Below the pieces are notes generated by a model. That model was not told the origin of the DNA. It searched no databases and worked only from the letters and a program-made list of their open reading frames with translations. Positions 44,939 to 53,224 of a DNA stretch of 64,000 nt are shown here, piece by piece (positions within the stretch are counted from its first letter, which is position 1; each line of letters opens with the position of its first letter). A program made the translations under genes and the position numbers. This DNA is from Caloramator sp. mosi_1 (GTDB lineage: Bacteria; Bacillota; Clostridia; Clostridiales; Caloramatoraceae): NCBI RefSeq assembly GCF_028622835.1, contig NZ_CP117677.1:1446001-1510000 (forward strand), in the 5' to 3' direction.

Positions 44939-45406
44939 ATGGATACAGCTATTTTAGATGCATTAAGGATAGTTATAAGAGAAGAACTTAAGCCAATTAA
45001 AGAGGATATATCACAGCTTAATGTGAGAATGGAAAGAATAGAGATAAGAATGGACAAATTAGAGTCCAGAATGGATAATATAGAATCCAGGATGGACAAA
45101 TTAGAATCCAGGATGGATAAATTAGAATCAAGGATGGACAAATTAGAATCCAGAGTAAACAATCTAGAATCAGATGTAAATGGCTTAAAGCAGGATATAA
45201 AATATATAAAGGTACAAGTTGATGAGAACACACAAATTCTAAAAGCATTAGAACATAAAGTAAATGTTAGTAAGGCAGAAAATGATAAACTAATATACCA
45301 AGTGTCTGAATTAGAAGCAGGTTTAAATTCTCTAAAACCTGATGTTATAAAGGGGATTGAGGCATATAATTTTATACAGGAACTAAAGCAAATAGCAGCA
45401 AAGTAG
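44939..45406 (+). CDS. Heptad-repeat coiled-coil protein
   Basis: 155 aa, intact. After a 25-residue start (DTAILDALRIVIREELKPI) comes a nearly perfect heptad array based on MDKLESR, seven or so units, encoded by a 21-bp tandem DNA repeat at about 45050-45165. A second, less regular coiled coil follows. No membrane segment or signal peptide is seen. It probably forms a long cytoplasmic rod or oligomer. Similar proteins are common as hypothetical genes in Clostridia and some have unstable repeat number. Function unknown. Confidence 0.8.
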   Translation: MDTAILDALRIVIREELKPIKEDISQLNVRMERIEIRMDKLESRMDNIESRMDKLESRMDKLESRMDKLESRVNNLESDVNGLKQDIKYIKVQVDENTQILKALEHKVNVSKAENDKLIYQVSELEAGLNSLKPDVIKGIEAYNFIQELKQIAAK

Positions 45407-45427
45407 GCAAAACTGCCTACTTTTTAT
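45403..45427. terminator. Terminator shared by coiled-coil gene and deacetylase
   Basis: GTAGGC / GCCTAC stem with a 6-base loop and T5. The stop codons of both convergent genes lie in it. Confidence 0.75.
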
Positions 45428-46141
45428 ATTTAAAGTAGTATTCCGGTGTGTTGTCATCGATAACCATAAATTCATACCCTCTTTCCTTATAATAATCTAT
45501 TATCTTAGGCAGTGCCTTTACAGTATTATTGTCAGTCTCACTGCAGTGCATAAGCAAAAATACAGTATTCCATTTTTTACTTGTCTTAATTGCTTCCTTA
45601 TAAAGCACATCTGGTTCTTTGCTGGGTACATATCCATCTGATATTCTTGCATTCCAATCAAATACCCTATATCCTAAATCTTTTAATTTCTTATGAAACT
45701 TCTCATCAAGGTGTCCAATGCTTCCACCAGGAAACCTAATAATTTTGGGTCTAATTCCTATAACATTATATATTGCATCTTCTGTTTTTTCATTTCCTCT
45801 ATAAAATTGTCTTCACTTTTATATATTTGTTTCATTTTATGTGTATAAGAGTGTAGACCAATAGAATGTCCTTCATAATATATTCTTTTTACTACCTCTT
45901 TTCTTTCTTCAACTTTATTCCCAATTAAAAAGAAGGTAGCCTTAACTTCCTTTTGTTTTAAAACATCTAAAATCTGATTTGTAATTTTATAACTTGGGCC
46001 ATCATCAAAGGTAAGATAAACTGTTTTTACTTTTGATGAATCATCAATAGCTGCTCTATAGGTTGCCTGAAGGTTAGAAAGAGTATACAGAATAATTCCT
46101 GTCAATAAGAAGGATAGAATAGATAGCACTTTATTTTTCAC
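45417..46141 (-). CDS. Polysaccharide deacetylase (NodB domain), second copy
   Basis: Secreted or anchored peptidoglycan or glycan deacetylase. One N-terminal hydrophobic segment (VLSILSFLLTGIILYTLSNL) precedes the NodB domain with TFDDGPSYKI (catalytic Asp), HSYTHKM (metal His pair), RFPGGSIG and the late LLMHCSETDNNTV. Compared with the copy at 24898 it lacks the charged linker. About 243 aa. A break near 45770 is a one-base loss. It is transcribed alone, opposite to the coiled-coil gene. Confidence 0.88.
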
Positions 46142-46214
46142 ATAATCATCTCCTAAAGTTTATTATGCTTATTGTAAGTATTGAGGCTGATGAAAAAGCT
46201 ATAATAAGATTGTC

Positions 46215-46418
46215 ACCTTGAAGGGATTTTTTGGTATTCCTTTATTTAGTTAATCAAGTGTTGGATTTTCTTTGTTTTAAATGTCCTATTCTTCCTATGT
46301 CATCATTTGTGAGGAGTGCACAGCTTGGTATATACAGTGCCAAGTTACGGACTTTTTCAAAGTTTAAAGATGGCATTTACTTAAGCTTATAAAAAGCTAA
46401 AGGGAATCCTTCAAGGGT
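46215..46418. repeat. ~204-bp structured element B, relative of element A
   Basis: Inverted ends ACCTTGAAGGGATT and AATCCTTCAAGGGT. It shares with element A the blocks TAATCAAGT, ATTTTCTTTGTTT, ATGTCCTA, GTGCCAA and TTTCAAAG in the same order and at similar spacing. Hairpins recur at matching places with other bases: TTCCT/AGGAG at 46292-46316, GCAC/GTGC at 46318-46340, GACTTT/AAAGTT at 46350-46364 and GCTT/AAGC at 46385-46397. The remaining bases of the gap up to the permease gene hold no gene I can see. Confidence 0.68.
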
Positions 46419-46485
46419 CTATACATACATAGCAGCTTTTATGTTTGTAAACACCAAATAACTTGCAAGAATCAATAATAATAGT

Positions 46486-46498
46486 ATATACCGTATAT
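46486..46498 (+). promoter_or_regulatory. Inverted repeat before the permease gene
   Basis: ATATAC-C-GTATAT, a perfect 6+6 repeat in an AT-rich upstream region, about 85 bases before the permease start. It could be an operator for a metal-sensing regulator. This is weak evidence on its own. Confidence 0.3.
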
Positions 46499-46581
46499 TA
46501 ACTTAATATAATTTAGTATGTGTATCAGTATAAATTAAAGCCTATTTTTTAAAGAATTTAGTTTTATCAGGGAGGAGTATT

Positions 46582-47582
46582 ATGGAACATCTTAAAGAAT
46601 CAAAGCATAGCTTATTAAAATTTTTACTACTTCTTTTTTATTGTACTTTCATTAAATTTATTAGGTTTTAGGGTTTTAAAACTGAATGTAGAATACTTTA
46701 ATTCCTTTTCAGCAGTATTTATAAGTATTATACTTGAGGCAATACCCTTTATACTTTTAGGCTCTTTTATATCTGCAGCCATTCAGGTTTTTGTATCGGA
46801 TGCAACAATAAAAAGATTAATACCTAAAAACAGGGTAGTTGCAATATTTACAGCATCCTTACTTGGCCTTTTTATTCCTATATGTGAATGTGGAATAATA
46901 CCTGTAGTCAGAAGGCTTATCAAAAAGGAGTCCCAAGCTATGTTGCAATAACCTTTATGCTTGCTTGTCCAATTATAAATCCAGTTGTAATCCTCTCTAC
47001 ATACAACGCCTTTTACGATATGAAATATATGGTGGCATTTCGTGTAGGTTTTGGTGTTGCTGTATCTGTTTTAATAGGCCTTCTTTTATGGTATCTTGAA
47101 GGCGATAGGAATGTCCTAAAAACTACAGTAGAACACCACCACTGTTCCTGCGGTCATTCCCACCAGCATAAATCAAAACTTTATGAAATATTTGACCATA
47201 CAAGTCACGAATTTTTGGATATAGGAAAGTTTTTGATTTTTGGAGCCTTAATTTCGGCAATAATACAGACTTCAAATCTTCGATTTGCCATAATAAATTA
47301 TTCTACAGACAGCTTCCTATCTGTCATTGCTATGGGTATTTTTGCATATGTTATATCCTTATGTTCTGAGGCAGATGCATTTATAGCAAGAACCTTTATT
47401 CAGCAGTTTACAGTAGGCTCCCTTATTACATTTCTAATCCTTGGACCTATGATAGATATTAAAAATACTCTTGTATTGTTTTCCTCCTTTAAAAGAGATT
47501 TGCAGTAGAGCTTATTCTTTTAATATTTTTAATTTGTATATTAGTTGGCACACTCTTAAATACATCAATAATGTTGAGGTGA
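46582..47582 (+). CDS. YcgR/DUF318-type permease
   Basis: About 333-aa polytopic protein with at least eight hydrophobic helices. The family motif FIPICECGIIPVVRRL, with paired Cys near the end of a helix, and MLACPIINPVVILSTY are diagnostic of the DUF318/ArsP-like permease family. A cytoplasmic loop reads HHHCSCGHSHQH and looks like a metal-binding site. Helices after it include SLCSEADAFIARTF. Breaks near 46632 and 47505. A strong ggagg precedes the ATG. The TIGR03943 partner gene starts 4 bases after the stop. The transported substrate is not known to me. Confidence 0.82.
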
Positions 47583-47586
47583 AGGT

Positions 47587-48287
47587 ATGAAGGTAGAGAA
47601 CATATTATGGGCAGGTATATTGTTTTTACTTTTTATAATAATAACCTTTTTAAATACAACAGGTAAAATATTTTATTTTCTTCATCCAAGACTTTATATA
47701 TACAGCATATTTGCCTCCATTATGCTCTTTGTTTTGTTTTTATTCGAAATATATAAGCTTTTAAAGAGAAACATCATCACCATCATAAAATTAGAGTTTT
47801 TCCATATTTTATGTTTATAATTTTTGTTTTTATAGCAGGTACCTATCAGTTTGAAAATGCATCACGGAACATTGCACAAAACAAGGAGGTAAATTTAACA
47901 ATTCCCTTTAAATTAACAGGAGAAATAATAAAGGATGGATTAATAGATGTTAACAACAAAAACTATTTAGATGTTTTAGATGAGCTTCAACGAAATTTAG
48001 ATAAATATCAGGAAAGAGAAATAAAAATAGAGGGCTTTGTATTTAAAGATAAAAGTTTTAATAAAAATCAGTTTGTTGTTGCAAGAATGCTTATTACTTG
48101 CTGTGCAGCCGATGCACAAATAATAGGACTTATGGTTGAAGGGGATTATAATGTAAAGGAAAATGAATGGGTTAGAGTTGAAGGAGTAATAAATAAGGGA
48201 GTATACAACGGCGATATAATACCAATAATAAGGTCAAAAAGCGTTAAATTAATAGAAAAACCAAAGGAAGAGTATATTTATCCATAA
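47587..48287 (+). CDS. TIGR03943-type partner subunit of the permease
   Basis: Two N-terminal membrane helices, then a His-rich loop that reads KRKHHHHHKIR once a missing A near 47777 is restored. A third helix follows, then an extracytoplasmic OB-like domain with EIKIEGFVFKDKSF, VVARMLITCCAADAQIIGL (conserved Cys pair) and WVRVEGVI. That pattern is the TIGR03943 family, typically encoded next to YcgR-type permeases. About 233 aa. Its coupling to the permease and the shared His loops suggest a metal-linked transport complex. Confidence 0.82.
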
Positions 48288-48405
48288 ATTTTAAATAAAA
48301 GAGGTCAATAAAGTTTGTATAATTAATAAATTAACAAAATTAGAATTTGAAATAATCAAAAAATATGTAATACTATAACAAACACTAATTAAGGGAGGTA
48401 AATAT

Positions 48406-48966
48406 ATGGGAAAGATAAATGGTAAAATTATAGCAATAGCAGTAGTAGTTCTAATAATATTTTGGGGTGTAGGAAGCTACAATGGACTTGTTTCCTTAGA
48501 CCAAAAGACAAAGGAATCCTACAGCCAGATACAAAATCAGCTTCAAAGAAGAGCAGATCTAATACCTAACTTGGTTGAAACAGTAAAGGGATATGCAAAG
48601 CAGGAAAGGGAAGTAATTCAGTCTATAACAGATGCAAGGGCAAAGCTTGCAGGAGCAAAGACTCCACAGGAGCAGGCGGCTGCAAACAATGAACTAAATA
48701 CAGCACTTTCAAGACTTTTAGTTGTTGTGGAAAACTATCCTAATTTAAAATCAGACGCAAACTTTAGACAGCTTATGGATGAACTTGCAGGAACAGAAAA
48801 CAGAATTGCTGTTGCAAGACGCGACTATAATGCTGCCGTTAAAGAATATAATGTTAAGGTTAAGAGATTCCCAACAGTAATAATGGCAAGATTATTTGGT
48901 TTTAGCGAAAAACAATATTTTGAGGCAACCCCAAATGCACAAAATCCACCAGAAGTTAAATTCTAA
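48406..48966 (+). CDS. lemA: LemA-family protein
   Basis: 186 aa, intact. One N-terminal membrane helix (GKIIAIAVVVLIIFWGVGSYN) and the LemA helical bundle with the conserved RRADLIPNLVETVKGYA and RDYNAAVKEYNVKVKRFP motifs, ending KQYFEATPNAQNPPEVKF. The helical domain is probably exposed outside. Function is unsettled; LemA genes often pair with TPM-domain genes, as here, where the neighbour starts 10 bases later. aagggagg precedes the ATG. Confidence 0.95.
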   Translation: MGKINGKIIAIAVVVLIIFWGVGSYNGLVSLDQKTKESYSQIQNQLQRRADLIPNLVETVKGYAKQEREVIQSITDARAKLAGAKTPQEQAAANNELNTALSRLLVVVENYPNLKSDANFRQLMDELAGTENRIAVARRDYNAAVKEYNVKVKRFPTVIMARLFGFSEKQYFEATPNAQNPPEVKF

Positions 48967-48976
48967 GGGGGATTTT

Positions 48977-49760
48977 ATGAAGAAAAAATCCTTCCCCTAA
49001 GCATTTTATTTATATTTTTTTAAGCATAGTGTCTCTTGCAGCCCCAAAATTTCCACAGCCTACAGAGTATAAATATTTCAACGATTATGCTAATATCATA
49101 GATCCAATAGTAAATCATAAGATACTCCAACTTGGAAGCGAACTATATACAAAAACAGGTGCAGAGATTACAGTTGTAACGATAGATTCAACAGATGATT
49201 TAAGCATCGAGGAATATGCCAATGAACTTTTTAGAAGATGGGGAATTGGACAAAAGGGTAAGGATAATGGAGTTCTTTTACTTGTTGCCGTTAAAGATAG
49301 AAGTATGAGAATTGAAGTAGGATATGGTCTTGAGGGGGCACTTCCTGATGGTAAAACAGGGAGAATAAGAGATGAGTACATTCTTCCTTATTTTAAGCAG
49401 GGTGACTATTCAAAGGGAATACTCCTTGGATATCAGGCACTATGCATAGAGGTTGCAAAGGAATATGGTGTTGAACTTGAATCCTTAGATAAAGACATTA
49501 AGCCTATTAGAAGTGGTAAAGCAGTAGAAGGGGATTCCTTTTATATAATACTAATTATATTAATTTTATTAGGTTTAGATGGAGTATTTTTTAGATGGAC
49601 ACTTTTAAGAACAATACTATATATATTAGCAAGTTCTAATAACAGGAGAGGGCCACGAGGCGGAGGTTTTGGTGGCTTTGGTGGAGGCTCCTCTGGCGGT
49701 GGCTTTGGAGGCTTTGGAGGAGGTTCTTCAGGTGGAGGAGGTTCCTCTGGTAGATGGTAA
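48977..49760 (+). CDS. TPM-domain (YgcG-like) membrane protein with Gly/Ser tail
   Basis: Signal peptide (LSILFIFFLSIVSLAA), then the TPM phosphatase-fold domain: NDYANIIDP, GAEITVVTIDSTDDLSIEEYA, WGIGQKGKDNGVLLLVA and RIEVGYGLEGALPD. A hydrophobic helix near residue 205 precedes a C-terminal tail of two almost identical GGGFGGFGGGSSG units and GGGGSSGRW. About 261 aa. The start at 48977 needs one A restored in the A-run near 48983. Paired with lemA, presumably for envelope work. The glycine tail is encoded by a tandem repeat. Confidence 0.9.
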
Positions 49761-49763
49761 CAA

Positions 49764-49807
49764 AAGTGCCACCCAGGTGAATGTTACTTTTCACCTGGGT
49801 GGCACGT
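49764..49807. terminator. Hairpin terminator 1 of the GTGCCACCCAGGTGA type
   Basis: GTGCCACCCAGGTGA and its exact complement (15 bp) with a 10-base loop, between the convergent TPM and potD genes. The same stem sequence is used at 53160. Confidence 0.85.
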
Positions 49808-49815
49808 TACTTATT

Positions 49816-50862
49816 TTATTTTGCAGCCTTTACTTCTGTCCAAATTCTATCGTATTCCTTCAGCATATCTGATAAATCCTTATATACTTCGCACCTACTT
49901 AAAACATCTTCATCTGGATATGCAGTTTTATCATTTCTTGTTTCTTCATCAAGCAGCTTATATGCCTCCTTATGAGGAGTAGAATAACCTATATATTCTG
50001 TGTTTTTCTTTGCTATTTCTGTTTCGCACATAAAGTTTATAAACATTTCAGCTTCCTTTTTATGCTTTGAAGTTTTTGGTATTACCATACAGTCAACAAA
50101 AAGATTACTTCCTTCCTTTGGTACTGCAAATTCTAAATCAGGATTTTGCTGCTTCATAAATACAGCATCGCCTGCCCAAGCTATGGCAAGTGCAGCTTCT
50201 CCTGATATCATCTTATCCTTTATCTCATCTCCAACGTATGCAAGCACAAGTGGCTTTTGTTTTATAAGTTCTTCTTTTGCTTGTTCTAATTTATCCTTAT
50301 CTGTTGTATTTAAAGAATACCCAAGCTTTTGGAGTGCAACTCCTATAGATTCTCTTTGGCTATCCAGCATAAGTATTTGTTTTTTATATTTTTCATTCCA
50401 AAGTATATCCCAGCTGTCAACAGGGTCTGATACCATTTTCTTGTTATAAACTATTCCTACAACACCCCACATATAGGGTACTGAGTATTCATTATTTGGG
50501 TCAAAATCAAGTCCTTTAAATCTTTCATCGATGAATTTGTAGTTTGGAACATTAGAAAAATCAATTTTTTCAAGCATACCTTCCTTAATCATTTTTGAAA
50601 TCATATAATCTGAAGGTATTGCAACATCAAAGGCAGTTCCTCCAGCCTTAATTTTAACGTACATATCTTCGTTAGTTGCAAAGGTCTCATAGTTTACCTT
50701 TATTCCGTATTTATTTTCAAATTCAGATATTACAGATTCATCAATATAGTCTCCCCAATTATATACATTAAGCGTTACCTTTTTGTCCTTTGAACAAGAG
50801 GTAAATGGGAGCACTGATAGCATAATTAGAAAAATAGCTATTAATTTACTAAGTTTTTTCAA
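49816..50862 (-). CDS. potD: Spermidine/putrescine-binding lipoprotein (PotD family)
   Basis: Extracellular polyamine-binding lipoprotein. Signal peptide with a lipobox (LPFTSC), then the family pattern LNVYNWGDYIDESVISEFE, AFDVAIPSDYMISKM, PYMWGVVGIVYNKK, MLDSQRESIGVAL, AIAWAGDA and FVDCMVIPKTSKHKKEAEMFINF. 348 aa, intact. Start TTG 50862 follows aaaggagatgag. It stands alone: no potABC genes lie upstream within 250 bases, so its transporter must be encoded elsewhere or it is an orphan. Confidence 0.9.
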   Translation of the reverse strand: MKKLSKLIAIFLIMLSVLPFTSCSKDKKVTLNVYNWGDYIDESVISEFENKYGIKVNYETFATNEDMYVKIKAGGTAFDVAIPSDYMISKMIKEGMLEKIDFSNVPNYKFIDERFKGLDFDPNNEYSVPYMWGVVGIVYNKKMVSDPVDSWDILWNEKYKKQILMLDSQRESIGVALQKLGYSLNTTDKDKLEQAKEELIKQKPLVLAYVGDEIKDKMISGEAALAIAWAGDAVFMKQQNPDLEFAVPKEGSNLFVDCMVIPKTSKHKKEAEMFINFMCETEIAKKNTEYIGYSTPHKEAYKLLDEETRNDKTAYPDEDVLSRCEVYKDLSDMLKEYDRIWTEVKAAK

Positions 50863-51097
50863 TTAATCTCATCTCCTTTAATTTGTTTTTTAAACTTAAT
50901 GGGTTAATAAAAAGAGTAGTTAAAAAATTTATTTGAAATATAATGCATTAACAAATTGATGTTTATTTCTTATTTTGTACCTACTCTCTATTTATACACC
51001 CTTTACTATTATATTAAAATTTTAGTTTACTATTACTAAACAAATATAATTATACTACACTGTAAATATAAGTCAATACATTATTACCAAAACCTAT

Positions 51098-51127
51098 AAA
51101 AAGATGCTGCATAAGCGGCACCTTTTA
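51098..51127 (-). terminator. Terminator of trpS
   Basis: On the minus strand AAAAGGTGC and GCATCTTTT pair (one G-T wobble) around a short loop, then T-rich sequence. Confidence 0.65.
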
Positions 51128-52121
51128 TAGCTGTATAAATCCTATTTTTCTTTGCATCTTTCTTAAAGTCTTATTTGCAACATAGTTTGCCTTTTCGGCA
51201 CCTTTTTTGTAGATAGACTCAAGGTAAGACTTATCTGATAAAAGCTGATTTACTTTATCCTGTATTGGCTTTAACTCCTCAATTACAATTTCAGCAACAT
51301 CCTGCTTTAGCTTTGCATAACCTTGCCCTTCATAGCCAGAAACTATATCCTCAGGCTTTCTTCCTGTTATTGCAGAAATAATATTTATTAAATTCTTTAT
51401 TCCTGGCTGTTCATCAGTATAATTAATAACTCCAACTGTATCTGTTACAGCCCTTGATATCTTTTTCTAATTACATCAGGAGAGTCGTTTATTAATATGT
51501 ATCCGTTTGGATTATCCTCTGACTTTGACATCTTCTTTTCAGGATTTTGAAGGTCCATTATCTTTGCACCAGCCTCTGGTATATATGCCTCTGGAACCTT
51601 AAAGGTTGGGCTGTATAGGTTATTAAATCTAATAGCAATGTCCCTTGCAAGTTCAAGGTGCTGCTTTTGGTCCTTTCCTACAGGAACAAGGTCAGTATTA
51701 TATAAAAGTATGTCTGCCGCCATAAGTACTGGGTAGTTAAAAAGACCTGCACTAATGCTCTCACCAAGTTTTTGAGACTTATCCTTGTATTGAGTCATTC
51801 TGCTTAGTTCTCCCATATAGGTAAAGCAGTTTAGCAGCCATTGTGCCTCGCTGTGGGCAGGAACGTGGGATTGTATGAATAAAGTACACTTATCTGGGTC
51901 GATTCCAGATGCTATGTATGTTGCAAGAATTTGAAGTGTACGAGCCCTTAAATCCTTTGGTTCCTGCTTTACTGTGATTGCGTGAAGGTCAACAACACAA
52001 AAGTAAGAATCATACTCTTCCTGAAGCTTTACCCAATTTTTTATAGCACCTAAATAGTTACCTAAGGTTAATTCACCAGAGGGTTTAATTCCACTAAACA
52101 ATACCTTTTTTGGTCTTCCAT
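51125..52121 (-). CDS. trpS: Tryptophanyl-tRNA synthetase
   Basis: Charges tRNA-Trp. Class I motifs: the HIGH-like [16 protein letters not shown]/Trp-site [37 protein letters not shown], and the signature KMSKSEDNP. About 333 aa, normal. Start ATG 52121 follows aaaggagg. A loss near 52105 ([14 protein letters not shown] after repair) and another near 51462 break the frame. Immediately upstream is a T-box leader, so expression should respond to uncharged tRNA-Trp. Confidence 0.95.
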
Positions 52122-52149
52122 AGAAATCCTCCTTTCGAATATATAAAAA

Positions 52150-52410
52150 TAAAAGCCCTATGCCAAAGCATAGGGCGTAATACTACGCGGTACCACCTAT
52201 TTCAAGAAGCAAAAGCTTCTCCTTTGAAGGATACTAACATATCCTGCTCCTTTAACGCAGAGCCTGCGTTTTAGGCTACTGTAAGTTCACCCAAATCCTC
52301 AAGGACCCATTCGGCCTATGGTAAGTTACTGCATTTCCACCACCAGCAGCTCTCTTTGAACATCCCATATGCTTACTTGCTTCCTGTCATTGGATTTATC
52401 TTTTTGTTTT
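52150..52410 (-). promoter_or_regulatory. T-box leader of trpS
   Basis: On the minus strand the leader carries AGAGAG, GGTGGTGGAAATGCAG of the stem I distal part, a candidate TGG (Trp) specifier in GAATGGGTCC near 52307, the T-box core GGTGGTACCGCG near 52185-52196, and a terminator GCCCTATGCTTTGGCATAGGGC with T run near 52155-52176. Uncharged tRNA would favour the antiterminator and trpS expression. Confidence 0.9.
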
Positions 52411-52530
52411 TATTATTTTATTATATGCAAAAAATACATAGCTTACAAGTATTTTATAAAATTTTCTATATATAAAAATTAAAAAATATAACAAATATTT
52501 CATATCTATTAACTTTTGCAAATATTATGG

Positions 52531-52536
52531 TATAAT
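52531..52536 (+). promoter_or_regulatory. -10 box for the phosphodiesterase gene
   Basis: TATAAT with extended TATGG upstream and a weak TTAACT about 16 bases before. It lies about 33 bases ahead of the GTG start. Confidence 0.5.
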
Positions 52537-52568
52537 ATTTTAGACTACATAAGAAAAGAGGGACAAAA

Positions 52569-53156
52569 GTGAAGATACTTGTTGTTTCAGATAAAGAATC
52601 GACCTACATATGGGACCATTTTGATAAATCAAAATTTAATGATATAGATTTAATAATATCCTGTGGGGACTTAAAGGCAGATTACCTATCCTTTTTAGTA
52701 ACTATGATAAATGCACCTTTATATTATGTTCACGGAAACCACGATAGAACATATATTAATAATCCACCTGATGGATGTATATGTATAGATGATAAATTAG
52801 TTGTCTTTAATGGGGTAAGAATATTAGGAATAGGTGGAAGCCCTCTATATAATGGGAAGGAATTTCAATATACAGAAAAACAGATGGAGAAGAGAGTACA
52901 AAGGCTAATTCCGAAAATTTGGTGGTATGGAGGAATTGATATTTTGGTAACCCATACACCAGCCTATGGTTTAGGGGACGCCCCTGATATAGTACATACT
53001 GGCTTTAAGGTATTTAGAAAACTTCTTGATAAGTACAAGCCCAAATATTTCCTTCACGGTCACCAGCATTTAAATTATGCAAATGGTGCAAGGATAATAA
53101 ACTACAATGAGACGACAATAATAAATGGATACAGATACCATATATTTGAATACTAA
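52569..53156 (+). CDS. Calcineurin-like metallophosphoesterase
   Basis: Two-metal phosphohydrolase of the YfcE/MJ0912 type. Motifs: ILVVSDKES (degenerate DxH, with Lys in place of His), ISCGDLKADYLSFLV (GDxx), VHGNHDR (GNHD/E), LVTHTPAYGLGD and FLHGHQHLNY (GHxH). 195 aa, intact. Start GTG 52569 with gaggga upstream. It is a single gene ending in a long hairpin terminator. The altered first metal motif means activity should not be assumed. Confidence 0.85.
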   Translation: MKILVVSDKESTYIWDHFDKSKFNDIDLIISCGDLKADYLSFLVTMINAPLYYVHGNHDRTYINNPPDGCICIDDKLVVFNGVRILGIGGSPLYNGKEFQYTEKQMEKRVQRLIPKIWWYGGIDILVTHTPAYGLGDAPDIVHTGFKVFRKLLDKYKPKYFLHGHQHLNYANGARIINYNETTIINGYRYHIFEY

Positions 53157-53158
53157 AA

Positions 53159-53224
53159 AGTGCCACCCAGGTGAAATGTGAAATAACCCATTTATTGGAA
53201 ATACATTTCACCTGGGTGGTTTTA
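53159..53224. terminator. Hairpin terminator 2 of the GTGCCACCCAGGTGA type
   Basis: CCACCCAGGTGAAATGT and its exact complement (17 bp) with a 23-base loop, T-rich after the stem. It is shared by the phosphodiesterase and the minus-strand BMP gene and begins with the same 16 bases as the hairpin at 49765. Confidence 0.85.

Noticed and set aside
44866..45248. Open frames antisense to the coiled-coil gene, with LSILDSN-type repeats
   Set aside because: They are the mirror of the 21-bp repeat encoding MDKLESR; no ribosome-binding site and composition typical of a shadow frame.
49669..49872. Separate frame overlapping the Gly/Ser tail of the TPM protein
   Set aside because: It is a shifted reading of the glycine repeat (VEAPLAVALEALEE) and runs through the terminator.
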